Of a DNA stretch of 64,000 nucleotides, positions 44,411 through 53,265 are shown in pieces. The notes beneath the pieces were generated by a model. That model made no database searches and was not told where the DNA came from. It was given only the letters and a program-made list of their open reading frames with translations. Position numbers and translations under genes: made by a program. The stretch comes from Thermococcus sp. MAR1 (GTDB lineage Archaea; Methanobacteriota_B; Thermococci; Thermococcales; Thermococcaceae). The number at the start of each line of letters is the position of its first letter. Positions within the stretch are counted from its first letter, which is position 1. Where the stretch lies: assembly GCF_012027305.1 (NCBI RefSeq), contig NZ_SNUF01000001.1, positions 620,001 through 684,000 on the forward strand, read 5' to 3'.

Positions 44411-44461
44411 GGAGACCACAGTTACAACTTGGAAAAGGGTATTAAAAATGTGTCTGAAAAA

Positions 44462-45187
44462 TCACCCCTTTAAAAACGCCTCCACAAGGTTTCTCGTCTC
44501 GTTGAATGCCTCCAGCGGGATTCCCTTCGGAAGGCCGCCGATTTCCCCCTTGACATCTTTCAGGACGCCTTCTCCGGCACCGAGGAACATGCCCTCGCTG
44601 ACGATTCCGCGGAAGTTCGCAGGCGGAAGCAGGGCAACGGCGACGCGGTTTCCTTCCTTAACGCTCAAGTCGTTGGTGACAACCGTTATCGCTCTGTCGC
44701 CGATGTTCACGTTGGTAACCAGAAGCCTGTCGGCGTTCGGGTGCTTGCCGACGCTCATCACTTCCCCGACCTTGATGTCCACCGCGATGACCGGGTCATT
44801 TATCTTGCCGAGGGCCAGCCTCTTGTCGAGGCCGAGGATAGTGTTCAGGAAAAACCTGACCTTAGCCACCTGCTCCTCGACCTTTTCGCGCTCGCTCTTA
44901 TCCGCCAGGCTGATGAACTTGTGGTGCCAGTCCTCGCCACCAAGGGCCTCGATTATACCGCCGGCCTTCTCCTTCAAAGCTTTCATCTGCGGTGTCTCAA
45001 TCAGTTCCTTCGGCTCCACGTAGCTGTACCTCATCGCCTGTATCTCCGGGATCATCTCCTTCGCCAGCTGAATCGCTCCCTTCTTGTTCCACTTCCCCTT
45101 GAACTTCGCGTGCTCCACCGTCTTCAGGAACAGCTCCACGCTCTTCTCCGCCACCAGTAAGCGGTAATCCTTGCTCGTGTCCCACAT
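44462..45187 (-). CDS. tRNA-binding (EMAP/Trbp111-like) domain protein
   Basis: A 241-residue protein. A helical N-terminus (about 130 residues) is followed by a tRNA-binding OB domain: [29 protein letters not shown]...[34 protein letters not shown], as in the C-terminal part of methionyl-tRNA synthetase and PheRS beta. Probably binds tRNA in general; partner unknown. ATG 45187 follows GGAGGGTGAGAGTT. The TPR-like gene frame runs through its first 190 bases. Confidence 0.9.
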   Translation of the reverse strand: MWDTSKDYRLLVAEKSVELFLKTVEHAKFKGKWNKKGAIQLAKEMIPEIQAMRYSYVEPKELIETPQMKALKEKAGGIIEALGGEDWHHKFISLADKSEREKVEEQVAKVRFFLNTILGLDKRLALGKINDPVIAVDIKVGEVMSVGKHPNADRLLVTNVNIGDRAITVVTNDLSVKEGNRVAVALLPPANFRGIVSEGMFLGAGEGVLKDVKGEIGGLPKGIPLEAFNETRNLVEAFLKG

Positions 45188-46229
45188 AACTCTCACCCTC
45201 CAGTGCCTCCAAAACGCGGTTCTTAACGCTTTCGTCCCTTATTCCCTCGGCTATCGAACGGGCCTTAGCTTTGTCACCCCAGCGGGCATAGGCTAGAGCC
45301 ACCTCGCCGAGGAGCTCCGAGGCTGTCCTGTCGTCCCGAATAACTCCTGCGAGGATAAGCGGCTCCTCCAGGAAGCCTATGCGGAGGAAACGCCTCGCTA
45401 TTCCATCAAGCTCCCTGTCAGTTGGCCTGAACTTACCCACAAAGACTATCTCAAGGGCATCGTCGAAGACCTTCCTGCCGAGCTTCGGCTGCTCGTGGAG
45501 GTAGAGCCAGTATGCCAGCTCGAGCATGGCTATTGCCCTTCCCTCAAGCGGGAGGAAGCGCATCATTGAGATAGCGAGCTCTACCTCCCCCTTCTCAAGG
45601 AGCTCCTCTACTGCTGTTTTCCCCCTCTTCAGGACGTCCTTCATCAGCTCCATCTTGTCCTCGATGTACTTTGCCTGGAGCTTGAAGAATATCGAGGCGT
45701 AAACATCCCTGGCCAATTCGTAGAAGTCAATGGCCATCTCATTGGGTATCTCGTCGGCGCTCTTCTCAATTAACCGGGCGACCTTTATCAGCGACGACGT
45801 TGCCGCCGAGGACAGTCCCCGTGAGGCCTGAAGAAGCTCCACAGCCTCCCTGAACAGCTCCAGGCCGTCCTTATAGCGGTCCGAGAGGACGAGGTTCCTC
45901 GCTATCCCTGCCAGGACCCCCCCTCTAACCCGCGGGGAGTCTATGCTCCCGGCGATACCTATGGCATTTTCAAAGTAGGCCTCCGCGTCCCTGTCCCTGT
46001 CGAGCGTGTAGAGGGCCCTGCCGAGGATAGAATAAGCTAAAGCCTTCTCCGGCGTTCCGCTTATGGATTCGAGCGTCTCCAGCATGTGGCTCAGGACTTC
46101 TTCCCTTGGAAAGGCCGTCAGTACCTCTGTTAACGCAAGAAGCCGCCGTATTTCATCTCCTATTTCCAGCGCGTTTCTCAGCGCGCTTCTGTAGTCGCCT
46201 TTTGAAAGGTAAAGCTCCACGGCCTCCAC
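44997..46229 (-). CDS. TPR-like helical repeat protein with run-on tail
   Basis: About 410 residues, GTG start at 46229. Residues 1-345 are helical repeats of about 35 residues ([62 protein letters not shown]). The same kind of repeat occurs in the gene at 61404. After VLEALEGES the frame runs on 60 residues inside the tRNA-binding protein gene. That tail ([20 protein letters not shown]...) has the look of an out-of-frame reading, so the natural stop was probably near 45187 and was lost. Protein-protein interaction role, partner unknown. Confidence 0.7.
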   Translation of the reverse strand: MEAVELYLSKGDYRSALRNALEIGDEIRRLLALTEVLTAFPREEVLSHMLETLESISGTPEKALAYSILGRALYTLDRDRDAEAYFENAIGIAGSIDSPRVRGGVLAGIARNLVLSDRYKDGLELFREAVELLQASRGLSSAATSSLIKVARLIEKSADEIPNEMAIDFYELARDVYASIFFKLQAKYIEDKMELMKDVLKRGKTAVEELLEKGEVELAISMMRFLPLEGRAIAMLELAYWLYLHEQPKLGRKVFDDALEIVFVGKFRPTDRELDGIARRFLRIGFLEEPLILAGVIRDDRTASELLGEVALAYARWGDKAKARSIAEGIRDESVKNRVLEALEGESYVGHEQGLPLTGGGEERGAVPEDGGAREVQGEVEQEGSDSAGEGDDPGDTGDEVQLRGAEGTD

Positions 46230-46279
46230 GAGAACCACCAACCGCTGGAAATAGGGAACGAAAGTAAAAAAGGCTATCG

Positions 46280-46606
46280 CTATCCCCTGACCTTTTTATC
46301 CCACTGTTCGAGCATTGTGTCGAGCGCTAAAAGGCTGTTGAGCCTAAGGCGAACCCTTTTGTTTTCCCAGTCTATTGATCCATTGAACTCGTTGAGGAGC
46401 TCGAAAACCTTTTCGGCCTCTTTTTCTGGAAGGTTCCTTCCGTAGAACTCCTCACCGCAGTGAGGACACTTGAAGACGAAGCCCTCGAAGGTTTGAACGA
46501 ACTTTTCACGGTCTTTGAAAACCTCCCCCGCGTTCTCAAGGGTTAGCATCTGCTCGATCAGTTCACCCCAGTCGAGGGGTTTACCGCAGAGCGGGCACTT
46601 TGCCAT
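46280..46606 (-). CDS. Zinc-ribbon hypothetical protein
   Basis: A 108-residue protein with CPLCGKPLDW at the start and KCPHCGEEFYGR near 48: two CxxC pairs, one zinc. The rest is helical and acidic. Unknown. GGAGGTGAGAAC before ATG 46606. Confidence 0.8.
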   Translation of the reverse strand: MAKCPLCGKPLDWGELIEQMLTLENAGEVFKDREKFVQTFEGFVFKCPHCGEEFYGRNLPEKEAEKVFELLNEFNGSIDWENKRVRLRLNSLLALDTMLEQWDKKVRG

Positions 46607-46747
46607 GTTCTCACCTCCAAGGTCTTGAGTAAAGCCTCATTAAAACGTTTATGGATCGAGTCATTTCAAAGATATATGAAACAATATTGGATAAAACCAT
46701 CCAAATGTTTATATATTCTGCATTTTAATAAACATTGGGGTGATTTT

Positions 46748-47683
46748 ATGGCCATTTTAGTTACTGGGGGCACGGGATTTATAGGTAGGGAAGTCGTTAA
46801 GGAGCTAGCAAAGAGGGGAGAGGAAGTCATCATTATTGGACGTCGTGAGCCCCAGGGGGAGCTGAAGGAAATCGCCAGATTTGTGAAGGGGGATATCTCA
46901 ATTCGGGGGCATGTTGAAAATGCCTTTAAGGAGTATCATCCCGACGGGGTCATCCATCTCGCTGCAATGCTCAGCCTAATGTGTGAAAGCGACCCCTGGA
47001 CCTGTCATGAGGTTAACTTCACTGGCACTTATAATATACTTGAAGCTGCAAGACTATTCAATGTAGAGAAAATCGCTTATGCGAGTTCCTTAGCATCTAT
47101 GATACACCCAGATTCGAGTCCTATAATCGCGGATACAAGCGTCCAAAGACCACGGCTTCTCTATGGGATATCCAAAGTCTATGGCGAGCTTATGGGTCTT
47201 TATTACAACCACAAATTTGGAATAGACTTCCGCGCCGTTAGATATCCTGAGGTCATCGGGCCAGGTGTCAAGCATCCTGGAATCGCCCAGTGCATACCGT
47301 GGGCAATAGAGCACGCACTCAAAGGAGAACCGTACTCCCTCTGGCTCCCGGGAGAGGCTAAGGTACCCATTATGTATTACAAAGACGCGGCAAGAGCGAT
47401 TGTAGAGCTGTATTACGCTCCAGAAGAGCGCATCAAGACAAGGACATACAACGTCGTTGGTCTTGAAGTTGTTGTGAAAGACTTCGCGGAGGAACTTAAG
47501 GAACTTATACCCGGTGCCGAGATTGACATCAAACCCGACCCTGAGATATTAAGGGCACTGGGTAACGTAAAGATAGAGAGGGTGGACGACTCTGGCGCAA
47601 GGAAGGAATGGGGATGGAAACCCAAATACTCAACCGTTAGCAGTATCGTGGCGGCGTTTAAAAAAGAGCTTGGCACGGGTTAA
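46748..47683 (+). CDS. NAD-dependent epimerase/dehydratase (extended SDR)
   Basis: A 311-residue protein. ILVTGGTGFIGREVVKEL is the cofactor site; YASSLASM then YGISKVYGELMGLYYNHKFG carries the YxxxK pair. GIDFRAVRYPEVIGPG resembles SDR-type L-threonine dehydrogenases as well as sugar epimerases. Substrate not determined. Codon use is more AT-rich than its neighbours. The frame extends upstream, but ATG 46748 begins the standard fold, after TTGGGGTGATTTT. Confidence 0.88.
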   Translation: MAILVTGGTGFIGREVVKELAKRGEEVIIIGRREPQGELKEIARFVKGDISIRGHVENAFKEYHPDGVIHLAAMLSLMCESDPWTCHEVNFTGTYNILEAARLFNVEKIAYASSLASMIHPDSSPIIADTSVQRPRLLYGISKVYGELMGLYYNHKFGIDFRAVRYPEVIGPGVKHPGIAQCIPWAIEHALKGEPYSLWLPGEAKVPIMYYKDAARAIVELYYAPEERIKTRTYNVVGLEVVVKDFAEELKELIPGAEIDIKPDPEILRALGNVKIERVDDSGARKEWGWKPKYSTVSSIVAAFKKELGTG

Positions 47684-47691
47684 GGTGTTGT

Positions 47692-48678
47692 CTACTTCTC
47701 AATTTCTTTTAAAAACCTCTCAATCTCCCGCAGGATGAGCTTTATTCCCCCGTCGAGGTTAGTCTTGCCGTTCGCCCCGGCGGCGCCGGCATGGCCTCCG
47801 CCCGAGCCGTCTATAATCGGTCCGACCTTCTCCATGATTTTGCCGAGGTGAAGGCCTTTCTTGACGAGGTTCTCCTTGGCCCTCGCGGAAATCCGAACCC
47901 CTTTCTTCTCACTTCCCACAACCGCTATGTCCGCGCCGAGGTTTAGAAACGTCTTGCATGCCAGGGACTCGTAGGCGGAAACCTTTGAGACCGCTATGAT
48001 ATACTTCCTGAACTTTTTGAGTTCAAGCCTCTGGCAGGCCTTGAGGATGGCCATGCGCTTCGCCTGATCGATGTTTTCGTCGCTGACCGGAGCGATGAGC
48101 TGGAAAATCTCGCCCATCTGAATCGGGAAACGCTCCAGCATCTCGCTTACTGCCTTGAAGGTCTTCGCGTTCCCAAAGCGGAAGTTGGCGGTGTCGGTGA
48201 CTATTCCGGCCAGGAGTGCCTTAACGGCGGTCTCATCGTAGAAGCCAAAATATTTGAACAGCTCCCAGACTATCTCGGCCGTGGATGTGCGTGAGGAGTC
48301 AACGACGGATATATCTGCCTTGATCGGCTTCTCCTTTTCTAAGTGGTGGTCTACGACGATTACGGTCTTACCGCGCGGAATCTCGATAGGTTCGAGCTGT
48401 TCCAGTGAGGAGGTGTCGAAGATCATGACAACATCTTCCCTAACAAGGGGGTCCTTCTCTAGCGGAACGGGTGAGAGCGTTAACAGTCTCTTCGCGTAGG
48501 AGGAGACGCTCTGGGCGACGCCTATTCTCACGCTTTTAACGCCCAGGGATTTGAGGTAGAGGGCAAAGGCTATCGCCGAGCCAAGGGAATCGGGGTCGGC
48601 GTTGTGGTGGCAGAGGAGGAGGAAGGATTTGTCCAGTGAGCGTTGCAGGAAGCGCTTAAGCTTGAGCTTTCCTCTCAT
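47692..48678 (-). CDS. DHH-family phosphoesterase (RecJ/NrnA-like)
   Basis: About 328 residues. CHHNADPDSLGSAIAFALYL near residue 25 is motif I; VVMIFDTSS, VDHHLEKEKP (the DHH motif) and GIVTDTANFRFG follow; DGSGGGHAGAAGA is the DHHA1 motif. Acts on phosphodiesters, as exonuclease or nanoRNase. It ends the DUF3194/prefoldin group, overlapping DUF3194 by 23 bases. Start ATG 48678. Confidence 0.92.
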   Translation of the reverse strand: MRGKLKLKRFLQRSLDKSFLLLCHHNADPDSLGSAIAFALYLKSLGVKSVRIGVAQSVSSYAKRLLTLSPVPLEKDPLVREDVVMIFDTSSLEQLEPIEIPRGKTVIVVDHHLEKEKPIKADISVVDSSRTSTAEIVWELFKYFGFYDETAVKALLAGIVTDTANFRFGNAKTFKAVSEMLERFPIQMGEIFQLIAPVSDENIDQAKRMAILKACQRLELKKFRKYIIAVSKVSAYESLACKTFLNLGADIAVVGSEKKGVRISARAKENLVKKGLHLGKIMEKVGPIIDGSGGGHAGAAGANGKTNLDGGIKLILREIERFLKEIEK

Positions 48679-48988
48679 CTGCAATCTCCCTCAGCTTCCT
48701 CTCGACGGCCGCGTAGGCCTTCTCAACGGCTTCATCTATTAGCCCCTCAACGTCCACCTTAACAAAGACCGGAACCTCAAGGTAGACCTCAACCTCAAGG
48801 TCGAGGGTTTCCTCTCGTTTTATCCTCATCGTGACCTCTATATCCTTGACATCACTTCTGTTGAGGACGTCGAAGACGTGCTTGATTATCGTCTCCTGAG
48901 CGAGCTCGCCGATTTCTATGAGCTGCTCCTCGCTCAGCTCCGGCAGACCGATGTTGATGACCCTCCTTCCGCTGGCTCCCTCGTCCAT
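48656..48988 (-). CDS. DUF3194 family protein
   Basis: A 110-residue archaeal protein always seen by me next to prefoldin beta. Acidic helix-strand pattern (LPELSEEQLIEIGELAQETI; VYLEVPVFVKVDVEGLIDEA). No known activity. Coupled to DHH phosphoesterase. Confidence 0.85.
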   Translation of the reverse strand: MDEGASGRRVINIGLPELSEEQLIEIGELAQETIIKHVFDVLNRSDVKDIEVTMRIKREETLDLEVEVYLEVPVFVKVDVEGLIDEAVEKAYAAVERKLREIADERKAQA

Positions 48989-49017
48989 CACTATCCCCCC
49001 AAATGAAAGAGAAGAGG

Positions 49018-49368
49018 TCAGCCCGCAGTGGGGCGGAGTGAACTCTGTATCTTTGCAGTCAGCTCCTTGAGCTTCTCGTTGAGCTTCTTTTCCTGCCTCT
49101 CAAGGGCACTGAGGCGAACCTCAAGGGTCTCGACCTTTTCTCTCAGCTCTTCTAGGGCCTTGGCCTTCTCCGTCTTGACAATGAGAGTCCCGACGGTCTT
49201 GTAGATAACCGTTCCATCCTCGACCTTCTCGATCTCCTCCAAGGCCTTCTTTGCCTCGGTGAGCTCAAGCTGAACCTTCTGCTTCTGCTGAATGACGAGC
49301 TGGAGCTGCTGCTGGTAGCTCTCGAGCTGACCGAGCATGGCCTGAACCTGGGGCGGAATGTTCTGCAT
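49018..49368 (-). CDS. pfdB: Prefoldin beta subunit
   Basis: A 116-residue coiled-coil chaperone subunit that delivers unfolded proteins to the thermosome. Long helices flank GTVIYKTVGTLIVKT, the hairpin that joins the beta barrel. ATG 49368 follows GGAGGTGTGTGTC. Confidence 0.94.
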   Translation of the reverse strand: MQNIPPQVQAMLGQLESYQQQLQLVIQQKQKVQLELTEAKKALEEIEKVEDGTVIYKTVGTLIVKTEKAKALEELREKVETLEVRLSALERQEKKLNEKLKELTAKIQSSLRPTAG

Positions 49369-49426
49369 GACACACACCTCCGTAATCGTAATGCCGGGTT
49401 AGAATAAGGGAGGGAGTTTAAGAAGG

Positions 49427-50212
49427 TTATGGGGTTGCACTGGGAGTGGGTTCTCGCTTCATGCGTTTTGTTCCCCACACCGCGAGGACCACAAGAACCA
49501 CGGCAAAGTTTATTATCAAGGAGTATAGGCTTCCCCACTGGGTTGCAGTTATTGGAAAGGCAAAGTGGCCCCAGTTTCCACTGGTGTGAAACAGTATTGC
49601 GGTCAAAACGCTTCCGTTGGTGTTGTTGAATATCCATGTGAAGAGTATGGAGAAGAGGATTGTCCCCGCGACGAAGCCTGGGAAAGGAACGTTCTTGTAC
49701 AGTTCATTGGTGGAGTAGAATAATGGAAGGTGCCATAATCCCCATATTATCCCCAGAATCAGGCTCGCCACTAGAGCATTGTACTTGGCCTGCAGTCTCT
49801 CAAGGGCAAAACCCCTCCATCCGAACTCCTCCGCTAGGGGACCTCCTAGGACTAAGATATAGAAAAACGCTGCAATAAGCGTTAGGGGATTTCCAGTGAG
49901 CGGCGTTTCGGGGAGGGGCTCCCCGCTCAGGACTACAAGTAGTAGTGACAGTCCGATTATGGTCGGCATCAAGAAAAGAGCCGGAATCAGCCAGACTTTG
50001 GAGAATCTGGGGCTAACCCCCTTTCCCAGTAGATTCCTTATGCCTCCTTTTCCGGATGTGAGGTAGGTGAAGAGGAAAGCCATGAGTGTGGGCCCAAAGG
50101 GTGCCAGAAGGTGGGCTATTCTGGTGTATCCTCCCAAACCCCAGAAGCCCCATGACCATGCAAACGTCAACAGAAAAAACGCTGAGAGTTCGAAGTTTTT
50201 GCTAAACTTCAT
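49427..50212 (-). CDS. CPBP-family intramembrane metalloprotease
   Basis: A 261-residue protein with about seven helices. The motifs EEFGWRGFALERLQ (near 128), GIIWGLWHLPLFY (near 155) and TSGNWGHF (near 215) supply the Glu/His active site. These enzymes cleave membrane proteins or peptides; some protect against bacteriocins. It lies between pcc1 and pfdB, a place normally gene-free in this conserved operon, and its flanks (50213-50313) are AT-rich, so it is probably inserted. Confidence 0.9.
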   Translation of the reverse strand: MKFSKNFELSAFFLLTFAWSWGFWGLGGYTRIAHLLAPFGPTLMAFLFTYLTSGKGGIRNLLGKGVSPRFSKVWLIPALFLMPTIIGLSLLLVVLSGEPLPETPLTGNPLTLIAAFFYILVLGGPLAEEFGWRGFALERLQAKYNALVASLILGIIWGLWHLPLFYSTNELYKNVPFPGFVAGTILFSILFTWIFNNTNGSVLTAILFHTSGNWGHFAFPITATQWGSLYSLIINFAVVLVVLAVWGTKRMKREPTPSATP

Positions 50213-50313
50213 GTTTACACCTTCGTCATCTGTAACAATTCAATCTGTATTCTTGAGTTATATAAATCTATCCCTGGATGTAGGAAAATTCAACAATCAA
50301 TGACCATCTAGAA

Positions 50314-50538
50314 TCAAGGTTCTATGGCATCTATGGCAACCTTAATCCATCTCAGATAGGAGTTCAGCGTACCTCTCAAAGCCGAGTTGTCCCGGGCGAG
50401 AAAGCGGATTATTATTCTGTCCCCCTCGCGGAGAAACTCTATCTTACTCCTTCGATAGGGCACGCTCTCGTGCTCGTAGAGGACGCTTTCATAAACTATT
50501 CTCGCAGTCTCCTCGTCGGGAAAGGAGAGCTCGATCAT
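50314..50538 (-). CDS. pcc1: KEOPS complex subunit Pcc1
   Basis: A 74-residue protein (MIELSFPDEETARIVYESVL...NSALRGTLNSYLRWIKVA) with the Pcc1 pattern: two strands, a helix, and the conserved SALRGTLNSYLRWI end. It is the dimerising part of KEOPS, which makes t6A in tRNA. The start overlaps the Brix stop as ATGA. The longer frame (to 50613) is unlikely. Confidence 0.9.
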   Translation of the reverse strand: MIELSFPDEETARIVYESVLYEHESVPYRRSKIEFLREGDRIIIRFLARDNSALRGTLNSYLRWIKVAIDAIEP

Positions 50539-51173
50539 TCCTTCGATTGACCAGGTTTTTTCTTTAGAAGAGCCTCTTTGTAGTCCCATCTCCGCCCGTC
50601 CTCCATTATCCATATCTTGACACTTATGAGCGGGCCAACGGCCTTCTCCTTATTAACGTCAAGACGATAGAAGTTCACCGCCATTCCGCGCGGGTGCCTC
50701 TCGATGACGCTCAGAACATCTGTGTTGTATCTGTCCGCTATTCCGAGGAGCGAGCGCTCCTTTCTTGGCACGAACTTCCCACCGGTAAGCTCGGCAAAGA
50801 CCTGGGCGAAGGCAACGTGGTCGAGGCCGACGCGCTTTGCTGTGGTCACAACAAGCGGCATCTCCTCGCGTATGGGCCTTATCTCCCTGAAACCAATCTC
50901 ACGCTGGAGCTTTATGCCGTGGAGGTACAGGTAGCCGAGGTAGCCCCAGTCCTCGGGGTCGACCTTGATAAAGGTCATCTTGAGCGGGTTCCCCTTCCAG
51001 ACGTTGACTATCAGGAGCCTCTCATAGTTCCTGTCGTAGGCCTCCATGAGTAAATCCTGTATCGTTTTCTTTCCCCTGGTCAGGTAGAGAGAGTTGGGGA
51101 AGACCTTCTCCAGGTCGTGGCCGAAGCTCCTCGTCCTTCTCGTGGGTCTGTGGGAAGTCGTTATCAGCATCAT
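50535..51173 (-). CDS. Brix-domain ribosome biogenesis protein (Imp4-like)
   Basis: About 212 residues. TTSHRPTRRTRSFGHDLEKVFPN begins the Brix fold; KVDPEDWGYLGYLYLHGI and HPRGMAVNFYRLDV are later parts. It is involved in rRNA processing. Lies between rpoP and pcc1. Confidence 0.92.
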   Translation of the reverse strand: MMLITTSHRPTRRTRSFGHDLEKVFPNSLYLTRGKKTIQDLLMEAYDRNYERLLIVNVWKGNPLKMTFIKVDPEDWGYLGYLYLHGIKLQREIGFREIRPIREEMPLVVTTAKRVGLDHVAFAQVFAELTGGKFVPRKERSLLGIADRYNTDVLSVIERHPRGMAVNFYRLDVNKEKAVGPLISVKIWIMEDGRRWDYKEALLKKKPGQSKE

Positions 51174-51225
51174 GGCCCTCACTCAAAATTCGTTTAATCG
51201 ATAAAAGGCTTTCGAAACGAAAGAA

Positions 51226-51375
51226 TCAGATCGCCTTTACGCGCCTGGCCACCCTGGGCCTGGGCTTGTAGAGTATCTTGCTGCCGCAGTAGGGGCAGCG
51301 AACCTCTCGGGTGTTCTCGAGGTCGAGCTCGACCTCCCTTCCACACTTTGCACAGCGGTAAACGGCCATCACCAT
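51226..51375 (-). CDS. rpoP: DNA-directed RNA polymerase subunit P (Rpb12/RpoP)
   Basis: A 49-residue zinc protein found by reading the minus strand from ATG 51375: VYRCAKCGREVELDLENT then VRCPYCGSKILYKPRPRVA. CxxC-x-CxxC holds one zinc. GGGTGATAACC gives the usual start spacing. Follows L37Ae by about 28 bases. Confidence 0.95.
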   Translation of the reverse strand: MVMAVYRCAKCGREVELDLENTREVRCPYCGSKILYKPRPRVARRVKAI

Positions 51376-51403
51376 GGTTATCACCCTAAACTAAATGAAA
51401 GAG

Positions 51404-51664
51404 TCAGGCCTTGGAGGCCGTGACACGCTTGGCGACCTTTCCGGCAGGAGTGGTCGGCAGGTAGGCACCGCCGGCGAAAGTGGCGCCGCACTTCTGGCAC
51501 TGCCATATGCCCGTGCTTATCCTTCTGACGGCCTTCCTTCCGCAGACCGGGCAGACGTGCTTCTGCTTCATCTTGGCCTCAACGGCCGCTACCCTTCTCC
51601 TGATCTTGAGACCGTACCTTGGACCGTATCTTCCGGCTGAACCAACTTTAGTAGTCCTTCCCAT
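51404..51664 (-). CDS. rpl37ae: Large-subunit ribosomal protein L37Ae
   Basis: An 86-residue protein: [20 protein letters not shown] start, then [20 protein letters not shown] and [15 protein letters not shown]. Zinc ribbon. First gene of the operon L37Ae, rpoP, Brix, pcc1. Start ATG 51664 is four bases after GGTGAT. Confidence 0.96.
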   Translation of the reverse strand: MGRTTKVGSAGRYGPRYGLKIRRRVAAVEAKMKQKHVCPVCGRKAVRRISTGIWQCQKCGATFAGGAYLPTTPAGKVAKRVTASKA

Positions 51665-51720
51665 GAGCATCACCCCTAATTATCAACCGATTTTCACGAC
51701 TGGAGAGTGTTTCCGGGGAC

Positions 51721-51731
51721 GTTTTATAAAC
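51721..51731 (-). promoter_or_regulatory. TATA box of the L37Ae operon
   Basis: On the minus strand GGTTTATAAAACG lies 57-67 bases before the L37Ae start. This is the last good TATA box upstream and would start transcription near 51698. Confidence 0.55.
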
Positions 51732-51743
51732 CTTTGCCTGGAA

Positions 51744-52780
51744 ACTTTGGAGAGCAAAGTCCCATCAAAGTTCGCGGTTCCCTCAAACCCGCCGGTTGAT
51801 GGAGGATTCCCTTATAAAATTTATCCGAGCGCTGAAACTTTGCCTGGCAAAGTTTCATCAAAGTGTGTGATTGAAGCTTTTGGGAAAAGCTCCACCAAAG
51901 AAACTTTTCTTGCTAAAAGTTTCATCAAAGTTTGTGATTCCTCTTCCAAAAGGTGCAGTTGAAAAGGGTTTGCACTATCAAACTGCCATTTTAAGCTGGA
52001 ATTCACATTTCACAAGCCTCAAAACAGGGGTTTAAACCATCAAAGCGCTCCAACGGAGCGCGGAAGAAGCAAACCCACTTAAACAACGCAATTTCAAAAA
52101 GGAATTCTTCACCAAAAATCACACCCAACAAGGCAAACCATCTCAAAAACGAATCACCAACCTTGATCAAACTCTGCGGGACTGTCGTCCCTTGTGTCGA
52201 GCAAAGCTCGACATCGCGCAGGCGAACAAGCTTTAGGAAAGCTTGACCAAAGAACGTCCTTTCCCAGTCAAAGGAGCAAAAATAGGTTGTGCGCTGATGG
52301 ATTGGGCAATTCTAAGGCGAGTTTGACATTAAGTAGGAGCTTTTGAATAGTTTCAGTCCATTTTTGGCGTCCTTTGGACGCCGTTTGAAGAGTGAAACAC
52401 TCATAGGGGAGCAAATTGGAACGAAACTCCTTTCAGAAATTGCCAATTTTAGAACGAGCACTTCATTTTCCGCCAGCGCTGAAGCTTTTTGGAAAAGCTT
52501 CACCAAAAGTTTGTGGCTCCACTAAACTTGAACGTGCTTAAGTGTGATTATTCTAAGTGAAGAGCTTTCAACGCGGAATCCATTCGCTTTACAAGCTAAA
52601 AGGGAGTTCTCCCCCATTGACGCCCTCCGGGCGTTGGTTTAAAAACGAACTCCTCTAAAAAGAGCGTGCCTTAACGAATTCCAACATTCTAAGGCTTAAA
52701 CTCACACGATAATCACACTTTAGAAACAAGCCCTGAGGAGGAGCCACAAACCTTGATCAAACTTCGCGCAGGCGAAGTTT
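51744..52780. repeat. Field of hairpins each followed by A(T/C)CAAAGTTTGTG box
   Basis: Between L37Ae and 52917 there is no gene over 1.2 kb. At least eight stems of 6-9 bp are followed by a shared box. Plus strand: 51744-51760, 51835-51855, 51875-51891, 51901-51922, 52227-52245, 52481-52501. Minus strand: 52759-52780 and 52178-52191. The stem sequence changes in both arms (AAACTTTG, AAGCTTTT, AAACTTTT, CAAGCTTT, AAACTTCGC), but the following A(T/C)CAA(A/G)G-TTTGTG(A/G)(T/C)TCC is kept. Extra perfect hairpins without the box: 52045-52061, 52196-52212, 52366-52382, 52620-52634. Some are separated by low-complexity AT stretches. Function unknown. Confidence 0.85.
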
Positions 52781-52784
52781 GTAA

Positions 52785-52849
52785 GGGGGGCATTTGAGCT
52801 GTCGCCCCCCTGGGGGTCCCGACGTCATCGCAACCCGATACTCGTCGGG
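52785..52849 (+). other. GC-rich structured element before the 52917 gene
   Basis: GGGGGG (52785-52790) pairs with CCCCCC (52805-52810), which also can pair with TGGGGG just after; then CCCGACG (52818-52824) pairs with CGTCGGG (52843-52849) over an 18-base loop. It is followed by ATTTATATTG, a TATA-like box. It could be a terminator, an RNA gene fragment or part of the repeat field; I do not recognise a known RNA. Confidence 0.45.
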
Positions 52850-52916
52850 CAGATTTATATTGTGCCAAAAAGATAAAAGCCTTCTGGGATGAGCATCATT
52901 TAAGGGGGCAAACGGT

Positions 52917-53234
52917 ATGGAAAGGGTATGGGGTTCGGTGTTTCCGCTCGTTTACATAATCGTCTTCGCTCTAACAATGAAGCAGTACAGCCTACAGTTC
53001 ACTCCCCTTATTTCATGGGCTTTTGTCGGCGGGGTGGTTCTCTCTTCTTCGGCTGGCATTTACCTCGACGGCAGAATACCTCTAAGAAGTGTCTTCATCT
53101 TCGGACTTTTCACGCTGATATGGCTTCTTATTGGAATCAGGCACAGCTCACCGGGCAACTGGTATGTTCTGGGTGGCCTAGCCGGCTACTTTCTGCTCGC
53201 GATTCTCATGCAGAAGACGAGCAAACCCTTATAA
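52917..53234 (+). CDS. Small hypothetical membrane protein (four helices)
   Basis: A 105-residue protein with helices VFPLVYIIVFALTMKQYSL, PLISWAFVGGVVLSSSAGIY, SVFIFGLFTLIWLLIGI and VLGGLAGYFLLAILM. Unrecognised. Preceded by a TTTATATT box about 60 bases upstream and GGGGGC. Confidence 0.65.
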   Translation: MERVWGSVFPLVYIIVFALTMKQYSLQFTPLISWAFVGGVVLSSSAGIYLDGRIPLRSVFIFGLFTLIWLLIGIRHSSPGNWYVLGGLAGYFLLAILMQKTSKPL

Positions 53235-53265
53235 CTTCACTCCCAACTCCAATTAGGTGTAGAAC

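Noticed and set aside
51480-51962. 160-residue plus ORF over L37Ae and the hairpin field
   Set aside because: It is antisense to L37Ae and then translates the repeats; no sign of selection as protein.
52312-52506. 64-residue ORF in the hairpin field
   Set aside because: Low-information translation of repeats, no ribosome site.
52785-52849. tRNA or SRP RNA
   Set aside because: No cloverleaf, no T-loop, and none of the conserved SRP core sequence seen.
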